The notes: generated from the letters alone by a model not told the origin. 64,000 nt of DNA from Aphidius gifuensis (GCF_014905175.1 NC_057792.1:8928001-8992000), one strand, 5' to 3'. Positions 1 to 10,875 are shown, counted from the first letter of the stretch. A program made the numbers and translations.

Positions 1-960
1 ATCTTTTTAATAACTTTAAAATGACAATTGGGGCATAAAAATATTTCCTAAATCAAAAGTGTACTAATTAAAAGCTAAAAAAAAAATTACGGCCCTTAAC
101 ATAGAATTTTAGGAGATGAAAAGGGGTGAAAACGCGGATTCTGAACAATTCAATTTTTTTTTCTATCTTAAAACCAAAACTGGGGCATGAAAATATTATG
201 TAAATTAATAATTGACTAATTAAAAGCTAAAAGAATAATATCAACCCCCAACATAGCGTTTTAGGGGGTGGTAGAGGGAATTAAAACTTTAATTATTTTT
301 TTTACTTACTTTGAAATGAAAATTGGGGCATGAAAATATTTTGTAAATTAAAAGTCAACTAATTAAAAGCAAAGAAAAAAATATCAACCCCCAACATAGC
401 GTTTTAAGGGGGGCCAGGGGGGACGGAAACTTTAATTATTTTTTTTACTGACTTTAAAATGAAAATTGGGGCATGAAAATATTTTCTAAATTAAAAGTGT
501 ACTAATTAAAAGCTAAAAAAAAATTTACGACCTCTAACATAGCGGTTTAGGGGGTGAAAAGGGGTGAAAACGCGGATTCTAGACAATTTAATTTTTTTTT
601 CTATCTTACAATCAAAACTGGGGCATGAAAATATTATTTAAATTAATAATTGACTAATTAAAAGCTAAAAAAAAAATATCAAACCCCAACATAGCGTTTT
701 AGAGGGGCCAGCGCGGACGGAAACTTTAATTATTTTTTTTACTGACTTTAAAATGAAAATTGGGGCATGAAAATATTTTCTAAATTAAGAGTCCACTAAT
801 TAAAAGCAATGATAAAAATATCAACCCCCAACATAGCGTTTTTAATTAGTGGACTCTTAATTTAGAAAATACCTCAATGCCTCAGTCTATTCTAAAGTCA
901 GTAAAAATCCCCTGGCATGTTGGGGTTGATATTTTTAGCTTTCAATTAATCATTACATAA
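1..960. repeat. Left arm of a foldback-like array, ~145-bp units
   Basis: The phrase GGGGCATGAAAATATT or a close variant recurs near 30, 181, 325, 467, 620 and 762, a spacing of about 142-153 bp. Two unit types alternate: one ends in GGGGTGAAAACGCGG, the other in GGCCAGGGGGGACGG. Near 780-866 the sequence turns back on itself, so the end of the array is a hairpin. The same repeat occurs in reverse orientation at 2,640-3,925. Arms made of tandem repeats in opposite orientation are typical of foldback-type transposons. The outer end lies outside the window. Confidence 0.75.
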
Positions 961-1680
961 TATTACAATGCTCAATTTTGATTTTAAAATAGAAAAATAT
1001 TAAATTGTACAGAAACACCCCAAAACGCTAGGTTAGTCAATTTTTTTATTGATTCAGTTTTAATTTTTATTTATTTAAATTATATTTTATATATTTATTG
1101 ATGATTGAAATTGAGTTTGAACAAACGAGATGAAAAATTATCAATGCACACGTGAATGTTGGGTTATGTTCGATTACAATATATTTTATTATTATTTATT
1201 TCAAATATTAAACAAATTGAAGAGATAAATAATTTAATGTTTGAGATTTGATTTTGATTATTTATTTAATTCTAAATGATTAATTTGGAAACTTAACCTA
1301 AGTTTTGTACGTACAAATTATTATTTAATATGGACCGTGTGGTCATCAAGTATGATCAAGAATTTTATTCTTGATTTAATTTAATGATAAACTCAATCTA
1401 TAAATTATATTATTTAGCAAAGAAAATGTTGAATATAAACTTAAATAATTATTAATACAAAAAATACCGACAATTTGGATGTAGTCGTTGATGATGATGA
1501 TGAAGATGTCTCCTCGTGTTGAACGAGTGTAGATTGAATAATTAGTTGTTGAAGAGATATCTTGATGTATATGTTGGATGTGTTTTCTTGATTTTATTGA
1601 ATAAATTGAGCTCAATATATTGTTGATAATAATGATTATGTATAACGTTATTTTATTATTTATTGAATCGATAATTTGAT
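961..1680. other. AT-rich spacer between inverted arrays
   Basis: No gene recognised. The sequence is strongly AT-rich, and the open frames here are chance frames of low complexity. Confidence 0.5.
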
Positions 1681-2372
1681 TTAAGGTTGTTTTTAAATCG
1701 CATGACCGGGCGACGTTTTGGGTTCACAGGGGTACTTACAAACGTATGTTAAATAAAAAAATTATAGCGCCCCCTCATGCCTAAAATCTTTTCACTTTAC
1801 TGATGCGTCATAAGTAGTGTGAGTGTTGCCGGCTTATATTTACAGACACTAATACTACTCTAGCAATAAACATTCAGGGGGAAGTTCCAAAACCGTACAT
1901 TTCTTGTAAGAGAAGGATAGAAGAAGAGATGGAAGATTGAGCCAGAAGAGATAGAGAGAAGGATAGAGCTAGAAGAATAAAACCGAACGGCGGTATTGGA
2001 ACGTACCCCAAATTTTCAATGTAATTCAGCCGGCTAAAACCCGTAAATTTAAAAAGTAATTAGCCAATATCTTTTAAACGGCACTGAGGAAATGGATAAT
2101 TTTTTTTTCATTGATTTCGTATTTGTAAAGTGTACAAATCTGTAGAAAAAAATCAAAATTTAAATTAAGAGTTTTAAAAGTACAAGCGCAAACGTACCTA
2201 TACTCCCTATGCTTGCGTGTTAAAGTTGTCAACTTTGACACTAATTATCTGGATTTTGACGCAGAGGAAAATTACGAAAAAATTCCACCAAATAGATAAT
2301 TATTTCATTTAAACATTAAAAAAAAAAAATCGAAAATTAAATTACGGGAATTTCATTTGAAAACAACCTTAA
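1681..2372. mobile_element. TTAA-flanked MITE with a nested smaller inverted repeat
   Basis: The element starts with TTAAGGTTGTTTTTAAAT and ends with the inverted copy ATTTGAAAACAACCTTAA, so TTAA lies at both edges, as in piggyBac-type insertions. Inside, about 1,875-2,011, is a second inverted repeat, GGGGAAGTTCCAAAACCG against CGGTATTGGAACGTACCCC. No transposase frame is present, so it is non-autonomous. Confidence 0.6.
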
Positions 2373-2639
2373 TAAAATACAAGTGAAATTGTTGAATTGG
2401 GTGTGGGTCTCAATATAAATTGTGATCACACACGTGCACCTGAGACGGCTGCCACAAAGCCTCTGCTATTCTTTTCTTTTTCATTTCCTCTTGTTGAAGG
2501 AAATGAAAATCTTGACTTATTCAGTCAATTATTTCTTTTGACTTTGGTGGTGCGTGCTAATGCGCACCATGCGCAGCACATAATAAATCATGTCAAATTT
2601 ACATGATATTTAATTTGACAAGATTTCAGTTTTAACTCG

Positions 2640-3925
2640 TTACAAGCTTTTAATTAGTACACTTTTTATTTAGAAAATATTTTCATGCCCCCCCTGGTAG
2701 AAATAATCTCTCCGGATTTTCTCCGGATTTCTCCGAATTATCTGCGGATTTCTCCGGAACGTTTCCGGATTGCTCCGGATTTTCTCCTGACTTCCTCCGG
2801 ATTTCTTTGGATCGTCTACGGATTTTCTACGCAATTGCGGCTTCCGGAGATATTATTCCGGAGTTTTTTTGGGTTTTCTCCGGATTTTCTCCGGATTTTT
2901 TCAAAAAAAATTTCATTTTCACTTTTTGTATGTAAACTCTTATTTCTACTTTTTCTTATTAATTTTTCCATTTTTTTGTGTTTGTTTTTTTAAGTCAAAA
3001 CTCCGGAAAAAATCCGGAGATATCCGGATATACTCCGTAAATATCTCCGGAAGTTTCAATTACGTAGAAAATCCGGAGAAATCCGGAAAAATCCGGAGAG
3101 ATCCGGAGAAATCCAGAGAAATCCGGAGAAATCCGGAGAAATTCCGGAGAAATCTGGAGAGATTATTTCTACCAGGGCCAATTTTCATTTTAAAGTTAGT
3201 CAAAAAATTAATTAACCTTTCCGTCCCCCCTGGCCTCCCCTAAAACGCTATGTTGGGGGTTGATATTTTTTTTATTGCTTTTAATTAGTGGACTCTTAAT
3301 TTAGAAAATATTTTCATGCCTCAATTTTCATTTCAAAGTCAGTAAAAAAAATAATTAAAGTTTCCGTCCCCCCTGGCCCCTCCTAAAACACTATGTTGGG
3401 GGTTGATATTATTTTTTTAGCTTTTCATTAGTCAATTATTAATTTACATAATATTTTCATGCCCCAATTTTGATTTTAAAATAGAAAAAAATATTAAATT
3501 GTCTAGAAACCGCGTTTTCACCCCTTTTCATCTCCTAAAACGCTATGTTAAGGGTCGTAATTTTTTTTTTAGCTTTCAATTAGTACACTTTTAATTCAAG
3601 AAATATTTTCATGCCCCAATTTTCATTTCAAAGTTATTAAAAAAATGAATCAAAGTTTCCGTCCCCCCTGGCCCCCCTTAAAACGCTATGTTGGGGGTTG
3701 ATATTTTTTTTATTGCTTTTAATTAGTTAACTTTTAATTCACATAATATTTTTATGCCCCAATTTTGATTTTAAAATAGAAAAAAATATTAAATTGTCTA
3801 GAAACCGCGTTTTCACCCCTTTCCACCCCCTAAAACGCTATGTTGAGGGTCGTAATTTTTTTTTTAGCTTTTAATTAGTACACTTTTAATTTAGAAAATA
3901 TTTTCATGCCCCAATTTTCATTATG
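2640..3925. repeat. Right arm of the foldback-like array (inverted)
   Basis: Reverse-complement units of the 1-960 array. The phrase TTTTCATGCCCCAATTTT or a variant recurs near 2,683, 3,315, 3,459, 3,608, 3,754 and 3,903, again about 145 bp apart. The array is split by the insertion at 2,692-3,177. It ends abruptly at about 3,924, inside an open reading frame on the minus strand. Confidence 0.75.
2692..3177. mobile_element. MITE with CCCTGGTAGAAAT ends and iterated TCCGGA
   Basis: The ends are CCCTGGTAGAAATAATCTC and its inverted partner GAGATTATTTCTACCAGGG. Both arms are built from variants of TCTCCGGATT, in opposite orientation. Sister repeat units show an uninterrupted GCCCCAATT; here GCCCC precedes the element and CCAATT follows it, which fits a 2-bp CC target duplication. 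The predicted small proteins in this stretch are translations of the iterated word. Confidence 0.8.
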
Positions 3926-4436
3926 GGCCTTCGTCTTTTTCTGTATATTTTATAGGCACTATGGTTTTATTATTATTATTGTTGCTGCTGCTGATTTGGG
4001 TATTCTTGTTCTCATTGATGTTGCTATTAGATCCTGATTTAATTTTTTTCTTTGCTTCTAATTTGTTTAAGCTTTGTGAATATCTATGTTCATTATTGAC
4101 ATTATCAAGTATTACCTGTTCAATGTTAATTGGACTGCCTGGTCGCTTCTTTGACGTGCCAGAGTAGTTTCCATAGCCTGAATTTCCTGTAGATGGATAT
4201 GGATTTTCCATATCATCATCATTTGCATCACTATTATTTATGATTTCGCAATTACCACTCACTTCATTAATAACTTTCTTTGTTATTAATGGTTGCACTA
4301 TTTTTTCATTATTTTTATTCACAGTTATTGTTTTTTTAACACTGTTAGCCCCTGTCACTGGCGTGATGGGGTTATGGGTTGGGTTGTTTGTTGTTGTTTT
4401 CCCCATTTTGGGGGAATTATAAACAAAAACACTCAA
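3924..4436 (-). pseudogene. Non-LTR retrotransposon ORF1, N-terminal part only
   Basis: The frame opens at 4,436 (MSVFVYNSPKMGK) and is rich in Asn, Ser and Lys: low complexity with a poly-Asn run and no recognised catalytic domain. It ends in KYTEKDEGP, which resembles the segment just before the RNA-binding part of ORF1 proteins in insect jockey/I-type retrotransposons. It stops exactly where the 145-bp repeat array begins, so the array probably interrupted it. The family call is an inference from composition and this short motif. It could also be another low-complexity protein. Confidence 0.4.
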
Positions 4437-4580
4437 TACACTGATTTATTTGTGGGATGTCCCGTCTTAACACCTGAGGGATTCTCACCCTACTTTGTTT
4501 TGTAAGTTAATTATTAATGATTTTTATTAATTTTATAATAAAGGACTGTTTACATCCCTGTCTATTCTATTAAGGCATAG

Positions 4581-5039
4581 GGCCACTAGCATAGTTTATC
4601 AACCATGTGCTATGCCATAGCACTTGTGTCACTATATTTCACTAGAAATTTACTAGACAATTGCCGCCGAGGACTATGTTGAAAAAATGCTGCATGCAGC
4701 ATTTTCAGCATAGAACTGCTAACTTCACACTAGTTTTTTTTGATACAGCCAACATTAAAAAAATACAACATGATGGTTAGCGTTGTTAATAAATTTCTTT
4801 GTTTATATTTACACATGTATAGTACATATATATATAATGATTGACTGTCAAAATATCAAATTGTCAACAAATAAAAAAGGTTATATTTTTATTTATCTTT
4901 TATGTGTTTGTAAGCAAGTTGGTACAGCTGAAACAATTTCAAGAAACGATTGAAACGCCGCCCTATAGCCGTCATATGTGAACTTTTCCTTCCATAGCGC
5001 TATGGCATAGAACTTGGTCGAAAAACTATGCTAGTGGCC
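4581..5039. mobile_element. MITE with GGCCACTAGCATAG inverted ends
   Basis: The left end GGCCACTAGCATAGTTT is matched by AAACTATGCTAGTGGCC at the right. Further in, both sides carry the related word CTATGCCATAG. No coding frame. I see no clear target duplication. Confidence 0.6.
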
Positions 5040-5048
5040 ACAAGCCTT

Positions 5049-5116
5049 TAGAGTGGGTATAAGCCATGAAGACTAGAGACCTCTAGTCTTCTTGGTATAA
5101 GCTTATACCCACTCTA
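5049..5116. mobile_element. Small MITE, TAGAGTGGGTATAAGC ends
   Basis: A 68-bp near-palindrome, TAGAGTGGGTATAAGC to GCTTATACCCACTCTA, with a CTAGAGACCTCTAG core. It shares its ends with the element at 36,092-36,234, which has an 8-bp target duplication. None is evident here. Confidence 0.6.
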
Positions 5117-5418
5117 ATATGTATGTGGGGTATTAAATGTGTTTGCCTCACAAGTGCGCATGACCCGCGTATTATATTATCATCTATATTTTTACTATTT
5201 ATAATTGGTAGATGAGTGTCAATTTATTTATTGTTAATTAATTAATAATTATTATAAATTGGGTTAATTAAATAACGAGACAATATTTAAGATGTTGAGT
5301 TCTTGCCATTTTATTGAACAGTAAATATCATTTATTAGAAAGTTAGTTAAATGATAAAAAAATATAAATAATTTTCGAAGTTAGCCAGCAGAGGCGTAAG
5401 TGTGGGCTCGAGGACTGC

Positions 5419-6933
5419 TTTTTTTTTTTTTTTTTTTTTTTTTATTAATACAAAAAGTACAAAAATAAAACTAGAGATGGCCGAGGCTTACAAAGTAGTG
5501 CCTATCCAGCCCTCTTTACACTATAGTATAATTTGTTTATGAAAGAGTCTTTACACTTCTAGTGAAGTATGTTTATAAAGGTTTTCTTACAAGGAGCAAA
5601 AAAAAGTGTTTGTGGGAAAAATTACCCTGAGATTATAATATATCCTAATATGATTGTATATTTAGTTAACTATTAGATCTGATATTCTAACTCAACGTTA
5701 ACATTTTTCTTTTTCTTCTCTTTTTTTTTATAAAATATAAAAACATCTTAAAACTTAAATAGATAAATATAGGTATTTAAATACGAATACTTTTGCATAC
5801 AGTCAAATATGTCTTCTGAACATATGTTTATCTTACTTTAGTACTTTAAACTAATTTAGTTAAGTCTTTGTTTTGATTGTTATTTGCTCTCTTTGAAGGT
5901 ACAAAGTATATGGCACAATACTAACAATAAAATATTTCTAAGTTCATAACATTAAAATATATCTGTATAAGAATAAGACTATAAGGAAATAATAATAAAC
6001 TATACTAAATTTTCTTGATTAAATTTTTTTGGATATCGTGGTCAAAAAGTTACTCAATGCCATGGTTTTAGGCCTACTATTACATTTTAGCAGTCCCAGA
6101 GTATCCCGAACCAGCGGTTCTTTACCATTTTTTGTTAAAATCTTTATCAGCTTTTCTCTCTCTTTCTTGTGTAGTTCACAAGACCATAAAACGTGATCTA
6201 GAGTTTCATCTTCTTTGTTACATTCACATAGACTCGAAGGAATAACATTTATTTTTTTTAATGATATATTTAAAGAATTATGTCCAGAACGAAGTCTGTT
6301 GATTGTACAAATGCCACGTCGATTAATAGGCCACTCATTAAACCACTGTGATGGGGCTGGATCATAGAAGTGACTGAAATAATAATTTCCTTTTTCTCTA
6401 CCTGTTTCGGTGCAAAAGTTGTTAAACTTTTTGTACATTTTATTTTTCCAATAACTTTTTAGATCTGCAATTGTTAGTAACAGCTGAGAATCAACACCAT
6501 TACGTATCGCATCTTTGGCCCCTGAATCTGCTCTTTCGTTACCTGTAATACCTCTATGTGCTGGTACCCAGTATAAATTGACTAATTTGCCTGCATTTTC
6601 TAATTGATAGAGTTTATTTTTTAGATACCACGCTATGTATTTTGTTGAGTTAATTTTGAATTTACTGGAAATTGCTAATAAAACACTAAGAGAGTCGGAA
6701 AAGATACTGAAATTACCTGGATCTTTTCTCTCTATTAAATTGAGACATTCCCCTATTGCCAAGGCTTCAGCTGTAAAAATAGAAGCTATATCGGATGATC
6801 TAAATTTATAGAGTGTATCATTGTTACCCATTGCTATCGAAAAGTCTACAAAATTCGCGCCTTCTATTTTTGATCCGTCTGTATAAAAGGTTTTTGAATC
6901 AGTCAGGGTATGTTCAAATATTCGAGTAAATTC
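5419..6933 (-). mobile_element. 5'-truncated non-LTR retrotransposon with poly(A) and 12-bp TSD
   Basis: On the minus strand the element runs from 6,933 to a 25-nt poly(A), seen as a T run at 5,419-5,443. The 12-bp word CTCGAGGACTGC flanks it at 5,407-5,418 and 6,934-6,945, a perfect target-site duplication. Only the 3' part remains: an RNase H domain, a C-terminal zinc knuckle and about 575 nt of 3' UTR. Perfect duplications and an open frame suggest a fairly recent insertion. Confidence 0.9.
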
Positions 6934-6960
6934 CTCGAGGACTGCCACATGTATATGCAA
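6019..6960 (-). CDS. RNase H and zinc knuckle of a non-LTR retrotransposon ORF2 (5'-truncated)
   Basis: The 313-residue frame contains an RNase HI domain: YTDGSK at about residue 27, AEALAI with the catalytic Glu, SDSLSVL with the second Asp, and WVPAHRGITGNERAD with the last Asp. A Cys/His cluster follows (CEC, then H-x4-C), as at the C-terminus of ORF2 proteins in R1/I-type elements. The endonuclease and reverse-transcriptase domains are missing because insertion truncated the 5' end. The ATG at 6,960 and the first nine or so codons lie in the flanking DNA and the duplicated target site, not in the element. The open frame is therefore a chance fusion and probably not a host gene. Confidence 0.85.
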   Translation of the reverse strand: MHIHVAVLEEFTRIFEHTLTDSKTFYTDGSKIEGANFVDFSIAMGNNDTLYKFRSSDIASIFTAEALAIGECLNLIERKDPGNFSIFSDSLSVLLAISSKFKINSTKYIAWYLKNKLYQLENAGKLVNLYWVPAHRGITGNERADSGAKDAIRNGVDSQLLLTIADLKSYWKNKMYKKFNNFCTETGREKGNYYFSHFYDPAPSQWFNEWPINRRGICTINRLRSGHNSLNISLKKINVIPSSLCECNKEDETLDHVLWSCELHKKEREKLIKILTKNGKEPLVRDTLGLLKCNSRPKTMALSNFLTTISKKI

Positions 6961-7715
6961 TTAGCGCCACCTATATTAATTTATACGACATGCAGGTGAT
7001 CAAACTAAACCCCAATCAAAATCAGCACAAATTGTTGCGGCAATCAAATTTCAAATAAGAGCCAATTAAATTCAAATTTCAGGCGGTAAATTTGAAAATC
7101 ATCAAGCGCCGCCATGACATCAATCCTTTTTTCATTAAAAAAATAGGCTTAAAGGGCCAGTGAGACGGAAGAGAGGCTAATGAAGAAAATAATCCACAGT
7201 AAACCACGACGTATTGATGGCATGTCGGCAGCCTGCTTAAATTCATCATTATCACACTCTCTAGACGATGTAACGTAACGTAAAATTGACTCTTTTGTTT
7301 GGTATTTCGTCTTTCTGCATTTTTTACCATGTGAACGTAGTAAAATTCGCTTCAAATATCGTAATTAATATAAAACACAATAAAAATTAAATCGGGAATC
7401 GTATTTTTTAAAATTGATGAGTAGTATAAATAACATTGTTCGAATTTAGGTACCGAATGATTATATTAACGAGCGTCAATTGTCAATTCTACTATGCTAA
7501 CATAATAAACATTAATTTACACATAGCACTTTGTATCTACAGTTTATTAAAAAAAAAAGATTTCGTTAGTACTTTCGACTATGTCTTCGGTAAAAAAAAT
7601 CTTGTTCCATAGTTTGATTACAAATGATTTAATTTACTATGTGCCTTTATCAAAATATATAAAATAAATAATAAAAAATATAAAAAAAATATTATATCTT
7701 ATCAAAAATCCGAAA
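6961..7715. other. No firm gene; short hydrophobic frames on the minus strand
   Basis: Between 7,355 and 7,149 (minus) a 68-codon frame ends in a hydrophobic stretch, IRRGLLWIIFFISLSSVSLAL. A loosely similar segment occurs near 17,400 (minus). It could be a signal-peptide exon or a repeat; I cannot decide. The remainder is AT-rich without recognisable content. Confidence 0.25.
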
Positions 7716-7970
7716 ACATCCACCAGTACTACAGTAGCATAGTAAAACATAATATTTTTTTCTCTCCGTGTAGTTTTATTCATTTTTTTCCATTTTTTTT
7801 CCGTTGGTTTTTTGACGCAAAAATCCGGAGATATTATGAAAATAATCCGCAGATATCCGTGAATATCTCCGTAAATTCCTTATTCGAAAATTCTATTTCC
7901 GAAAGTCTCAATTACGTAGAATTTCGGAGCGATATCCGGAGAGATTTTCCACCAAGGATTGTATTGAAAG
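7716..7970. repeat. Remnants of TIR elements (CTCTCCGTGTAG end; TCCGGA arm)
   Basis: CTACAGTAG followed by CTCTCCGTGTAG at 7,730-7,775 matches the right end of the element ending at 11,653. From about 7,815 to 7,960 the sequence is one arm of the TCCGGA-iterated family, ending GGAGAGATTTTCCACCAAGG. Neither has a visible partner end. Confidence 0.5.
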
Positions 7971-8119
7971 AATATACTATCGGATATTGACGTAATTGGT
8001 AAGTATAATTTAACATCATCAACATTGAGTAGAGTGTAGCAAGATCGGAGAGACCATTAATGTATATATCAAACAGTAAGAGATTAAGGTTAAATCCTTG
8101 AGGTACCCCGATGTTGGTG
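7968..8119 (-). pseudogene. Reverse-transcriptase fragment, downstream half
   Basis: Minus-strand translation gives TNIGVPQGFNLNLLLF then DIYINGLSDLATL, the RT motif usually written GVPQGSxLGPLLFxIYINDL. A frame-shifted VDDVKLYLP follows, the YxDD active-site block. The other half lies on the far side of the 8,120-8,664 insertion. Family: non-LTR reverse transcriptase (jockey/RTE-like). It is broken by frameshift and insertion. Confidence 0.65.
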
Positions 8120-8664
8120 CACTCAGAGAAGGATATGTTAACAGTTAACATACCAATATGTTTACATTAAACATACAAAAGTTTAATGTTAAGATATATA
8201 TATTAACAATAAACATAGATATCTTAACTGTTAACATACGTATGTTTATACTTAACATACGTATCTTTACGCGGCCAAATATTTTGATGCATCAGTCTAC
8301 TTCTTGTAATCTTTTTTTTTTGACATTATATTGTGATACTATTCTAATTGTAATATAATATAATATGTACTCGTGTTGTCATAAATTTATTTAAATTTAG
8401 TTTTTTTGTAAATTCATTCTTAATTTTACATTAAATTTTCATATTTACATACGTAAATGTCTTCAACTATCAGCCTAACCTTCAAATTGTGTCAATTACA
8501 GATATCTTAATAGTTAACATACGCATATTAACTATTAAGATACGTATGTTTAATGTTAATATATATATCTTTGATGTAAACTTATCAGCCACCACCCATT
8601 TAAACATGGCATATGTTAACATATTACAGGATATGTTAACTGTTAACATATCCTTCTCTGAGTG
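8120..8664. mobile_element. MITE with CACTCAGAGAAGG ends and iterated GTTAACATA, 2-bp TSD
   Basis: The left end CACTCAGAGAAGGATATG is matched at the right by CATATCCTTCTCTGAGTG. TG lies on both sides (8,118-8,119 and 8,665-8,666). The arms are iterations of GTTAACATACGTATG in opposite orientation. The element sits inside a reverse-transcriptase reading frame, which identifies the empty site. Confidence 0.85.
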
Positions 8665-8760
8665 TGAGTATGGTGCATAGAGAATGTCACTAACACGGAC
8701 GTAGCACAAACGATCAGCAAGATACGACCAGATTGTATGAACTCGGTACATTGATTAAGA
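8665..8760 (-). pseudogene. Reverse-transcriptase fragment, upstream half
   Basis: Minus-strand translation reads DRLCYVRVSDILYAPYSH up to the edge of the inserted MITE. This is the strand preceding the GVPQG motif of the same RT relic (7,968-8,119). Removing the insertion and one TG copy rejoins the two parts in the expected order. Confidence 0.5.
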
Positions 8761-9006
8761 TCAGTTTATTTACTAAAATATACTAGTCAATCTGATCGAA
8801 CTCCTTTCCCATGTCCGTGTAGATGACTTGACAGTTATTATTTATGTGCAACATAGCGTATTCTTTCTACCTACACGGAGAGAAATCCGCAGCAAATAAT
8901 GCTGTAGAGTATCAAATAAATTTTACTGTAGTCTACTGGAAATTGAGAAGTTGCGTGGGGAGGCCACCAGGATCGACTCCCAGGTAGGATCCCACAAGGG
9001 TGAACG

Positions 9007-9844
9007 CACTGAAAAAACATTCCCGCTGCAGGCACGGTCTATTGTACCGGTAATGGTAGACAGCTACGGTAGCAGGATGTCCATGTAAATCCACAGTAAG
9101 CACTCGTATATTCTCGGTAAACTGTACTGCTGTGAGAGCAGTACAAAGCACTGCTGTGGCAACTGAATGCGCACATCTGTATGCGCGGTCATATACGATT
9201 TACGACTTTGACATCACTTATAGGTTAGGATTAAAATTTAGAATTTTTAAATGTTCAATTAAACATTTCTTTTAATGTTAAATTTGAAAATTTATTTTCA
9301 CGTTAAAAATTAAATTTTTTACATTTTTAATTTACCATGTAATATTATTTTTATGCTATCATTATAGTTAATGCAATTTCTTCGTTTATTCAACAAGTTA
9401 ATTTATTATTATTACACGGTAAATTAAAAATGTAATTTTTTTTTTTTTAAATTCTATATTCAAATAAAATATATTTTTTTCATATTTTTTATTCATATTT
9501 TTTTTATAATATACAAGATTTTAAAATCAATTCATATTCAATAATAATAGTAATATATAATTATATTTATTAATAATGAATATTAATAATATACTTATAT
9601 ACATCATTTAATTTATCGAATGAGTCTTTACGTGTCATACAGCTATTTTTTGTACTGCTAATACGCCTGGACTCATCGACAGTAAAATGTTCGGCTGCAG
9701 CAGCAGTGCTGTACTGCTGTGAGAGCAGTACAGAAATTCCAAGTTGGGTGTACTGCTCTCACAGCAGTACAGCGCTTCGCAGTCTACTTTACTGCTACGG
9801 CAGCAGGAACGTACCGTGCCTGCAGTGGGAACGTTTTTTCAGTG
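9007..9844. mobile_element. MITE, CACTGAAAAAAC ends with CG on both sides (copy 1)
   Basis: The ends are CACTGAAAAAACATTCCCGC and GCGGGAACG-like GGGAACGTTTTTTCAGTG, with CG immediately outside both ends. The inside of the arms iterates GTACTGCTGTGAGAGCAG. A second copy lies at 22,632-23,934 and a decayed right end near 38,640-38,830. Confidence 0.8.
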
Positions 9845-9928
9845 CGGCCGTGCCAGGCTTGTTACAAGCTTGTGTTTCCTAGCCTTGGTGGACTAGAATG
9901 TGCCTAGCTTGGCACAGAGAATTTTTCC

Positions 9929-10600
9929 AGTCATTGCACAAGACTTGTTAATCTAGGCTTGTACCAAGCCTGTGTCGATTGTTATTTCCAAGCCTCACAC
10001 AAGGTTAAAAATTCCAAGCTCGTGTCAAGCTTGTATTTACAGTCATTGCACAAGACTTGTTATTCCAGGCTTGTACCAAGCCTGTGACAATCGTTAATTC
10101 CAAGCCTTACACAAGGTTAAAAATTCCAAGCTCGTATCAAGCCTGTATTTACAGTCATTGCACAAGACTTGCTAGTCCAGGCTTGTACCAAGCCTGTGTC
10201 AATCGGTAATTCCAAGCCTTAAACAAGGTTGAAATTTCCAAGATTGTGTCGAGCCTGTATTTATAGTCATTGCACAAGACTTGTTAGTCCAGGCTTGTAA
10301 CAAGCATGTGTCAATCGTTAATTCCAAGCCTCACACAAGGTTAAAAATTCCAAGCTCGTATCAAGCCTGTATTTACAGTCATTGCACAAGACTTGTTAGT
10401 CCAGGCTTGTACCAAGCCTGTGTTAATCGTTAGTTCCAAGCCTCACACAAGATTAAAAATTTCAAGGTTGTGTCAAGCCTGTTTTTCCAGTCACTAGACA
10501 AGCCTTGTTAATCCAGGCTCGACACAAGACTGTCCCCTTGATTTTTCCCGCCCTCACACGAGCCTCGTAATACAGCCTTGTTTCAAGCTGGTGCCCATTG
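9929..10600. repeat. Tandem array with an exact 112-bp period
   Basis: The word AGTCATTGCACAAGAC, or AGTCACTAGACAAG in the last unit, starts at 9,929, 10,041, 10,153, 10,265, 10,377 and 10,489, always exactly 112 bp apart. Each unit contains several copies of the shorter word CAAGCCTGTGT, so this is a two-level repeat. Confidence 0.9.
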
Positions 10601-10806
10601 TTTCACCAAGCCCGACACGAGACTTGACTTATGCATATATTTAACTCAAAAAAAAAAATTATAGTAATTAGATATATAAATTTAATATAAATTTCAAATA
10701 AAAATTATCAGGCTTTGACTATTGTGTGAGGCATTCGCGAGGACTGTGTGTTTAGTCTCAATAGAATTTATTTATATAAAAAATTTTGACGACCACTTTT
10801 ATCAAT

Positions 10807-10875
10807 ACCCCGATGGTCGACATGATAGTGCATTGGACTTCCACGTGAGAGGCCCCGGATCGATCCCGCGTCGCG
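10807..10875 (+). other. tRNA-like segment (A box/B box)
   Basis: An A-box-like TGGTCGACATGATAGTGC starts at 10,814. A B-box-like GGATCGATCCC lies at 10,857-10,867, one mismatch from the consensus GGTTCGATCCC. Spacing fits a tRNA, but I cannot form a convincing full cloverleaf, so it is tRNA-derived rather than a functional gene. Confidence 0.5.

Noticed and set aside
2685..3243. Two overlapping + strand frames of about 100-124 codons
   Set aside because: Translations of the iterated TCTCCGGATT word and its inverse; the inverted repeat explains both.
3961..4505. Three + strand hydrophobic frames
   Set aside because: Shadows of the Asn-rich minus-strand ORF1 frame.
7149..7355. Signal-peptide exon of a secreted protein
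   Set aside because: A hydrophobic run exists, but there is no supported splice donor and a loosely similar segment near 17.4 kb suggests a repeat.
9929..10600. CRISPR-like array of regular repeats
   Set aside because: The whole 112-bp unit repeats with no unique spacers, and the sequence is eukaryotic.
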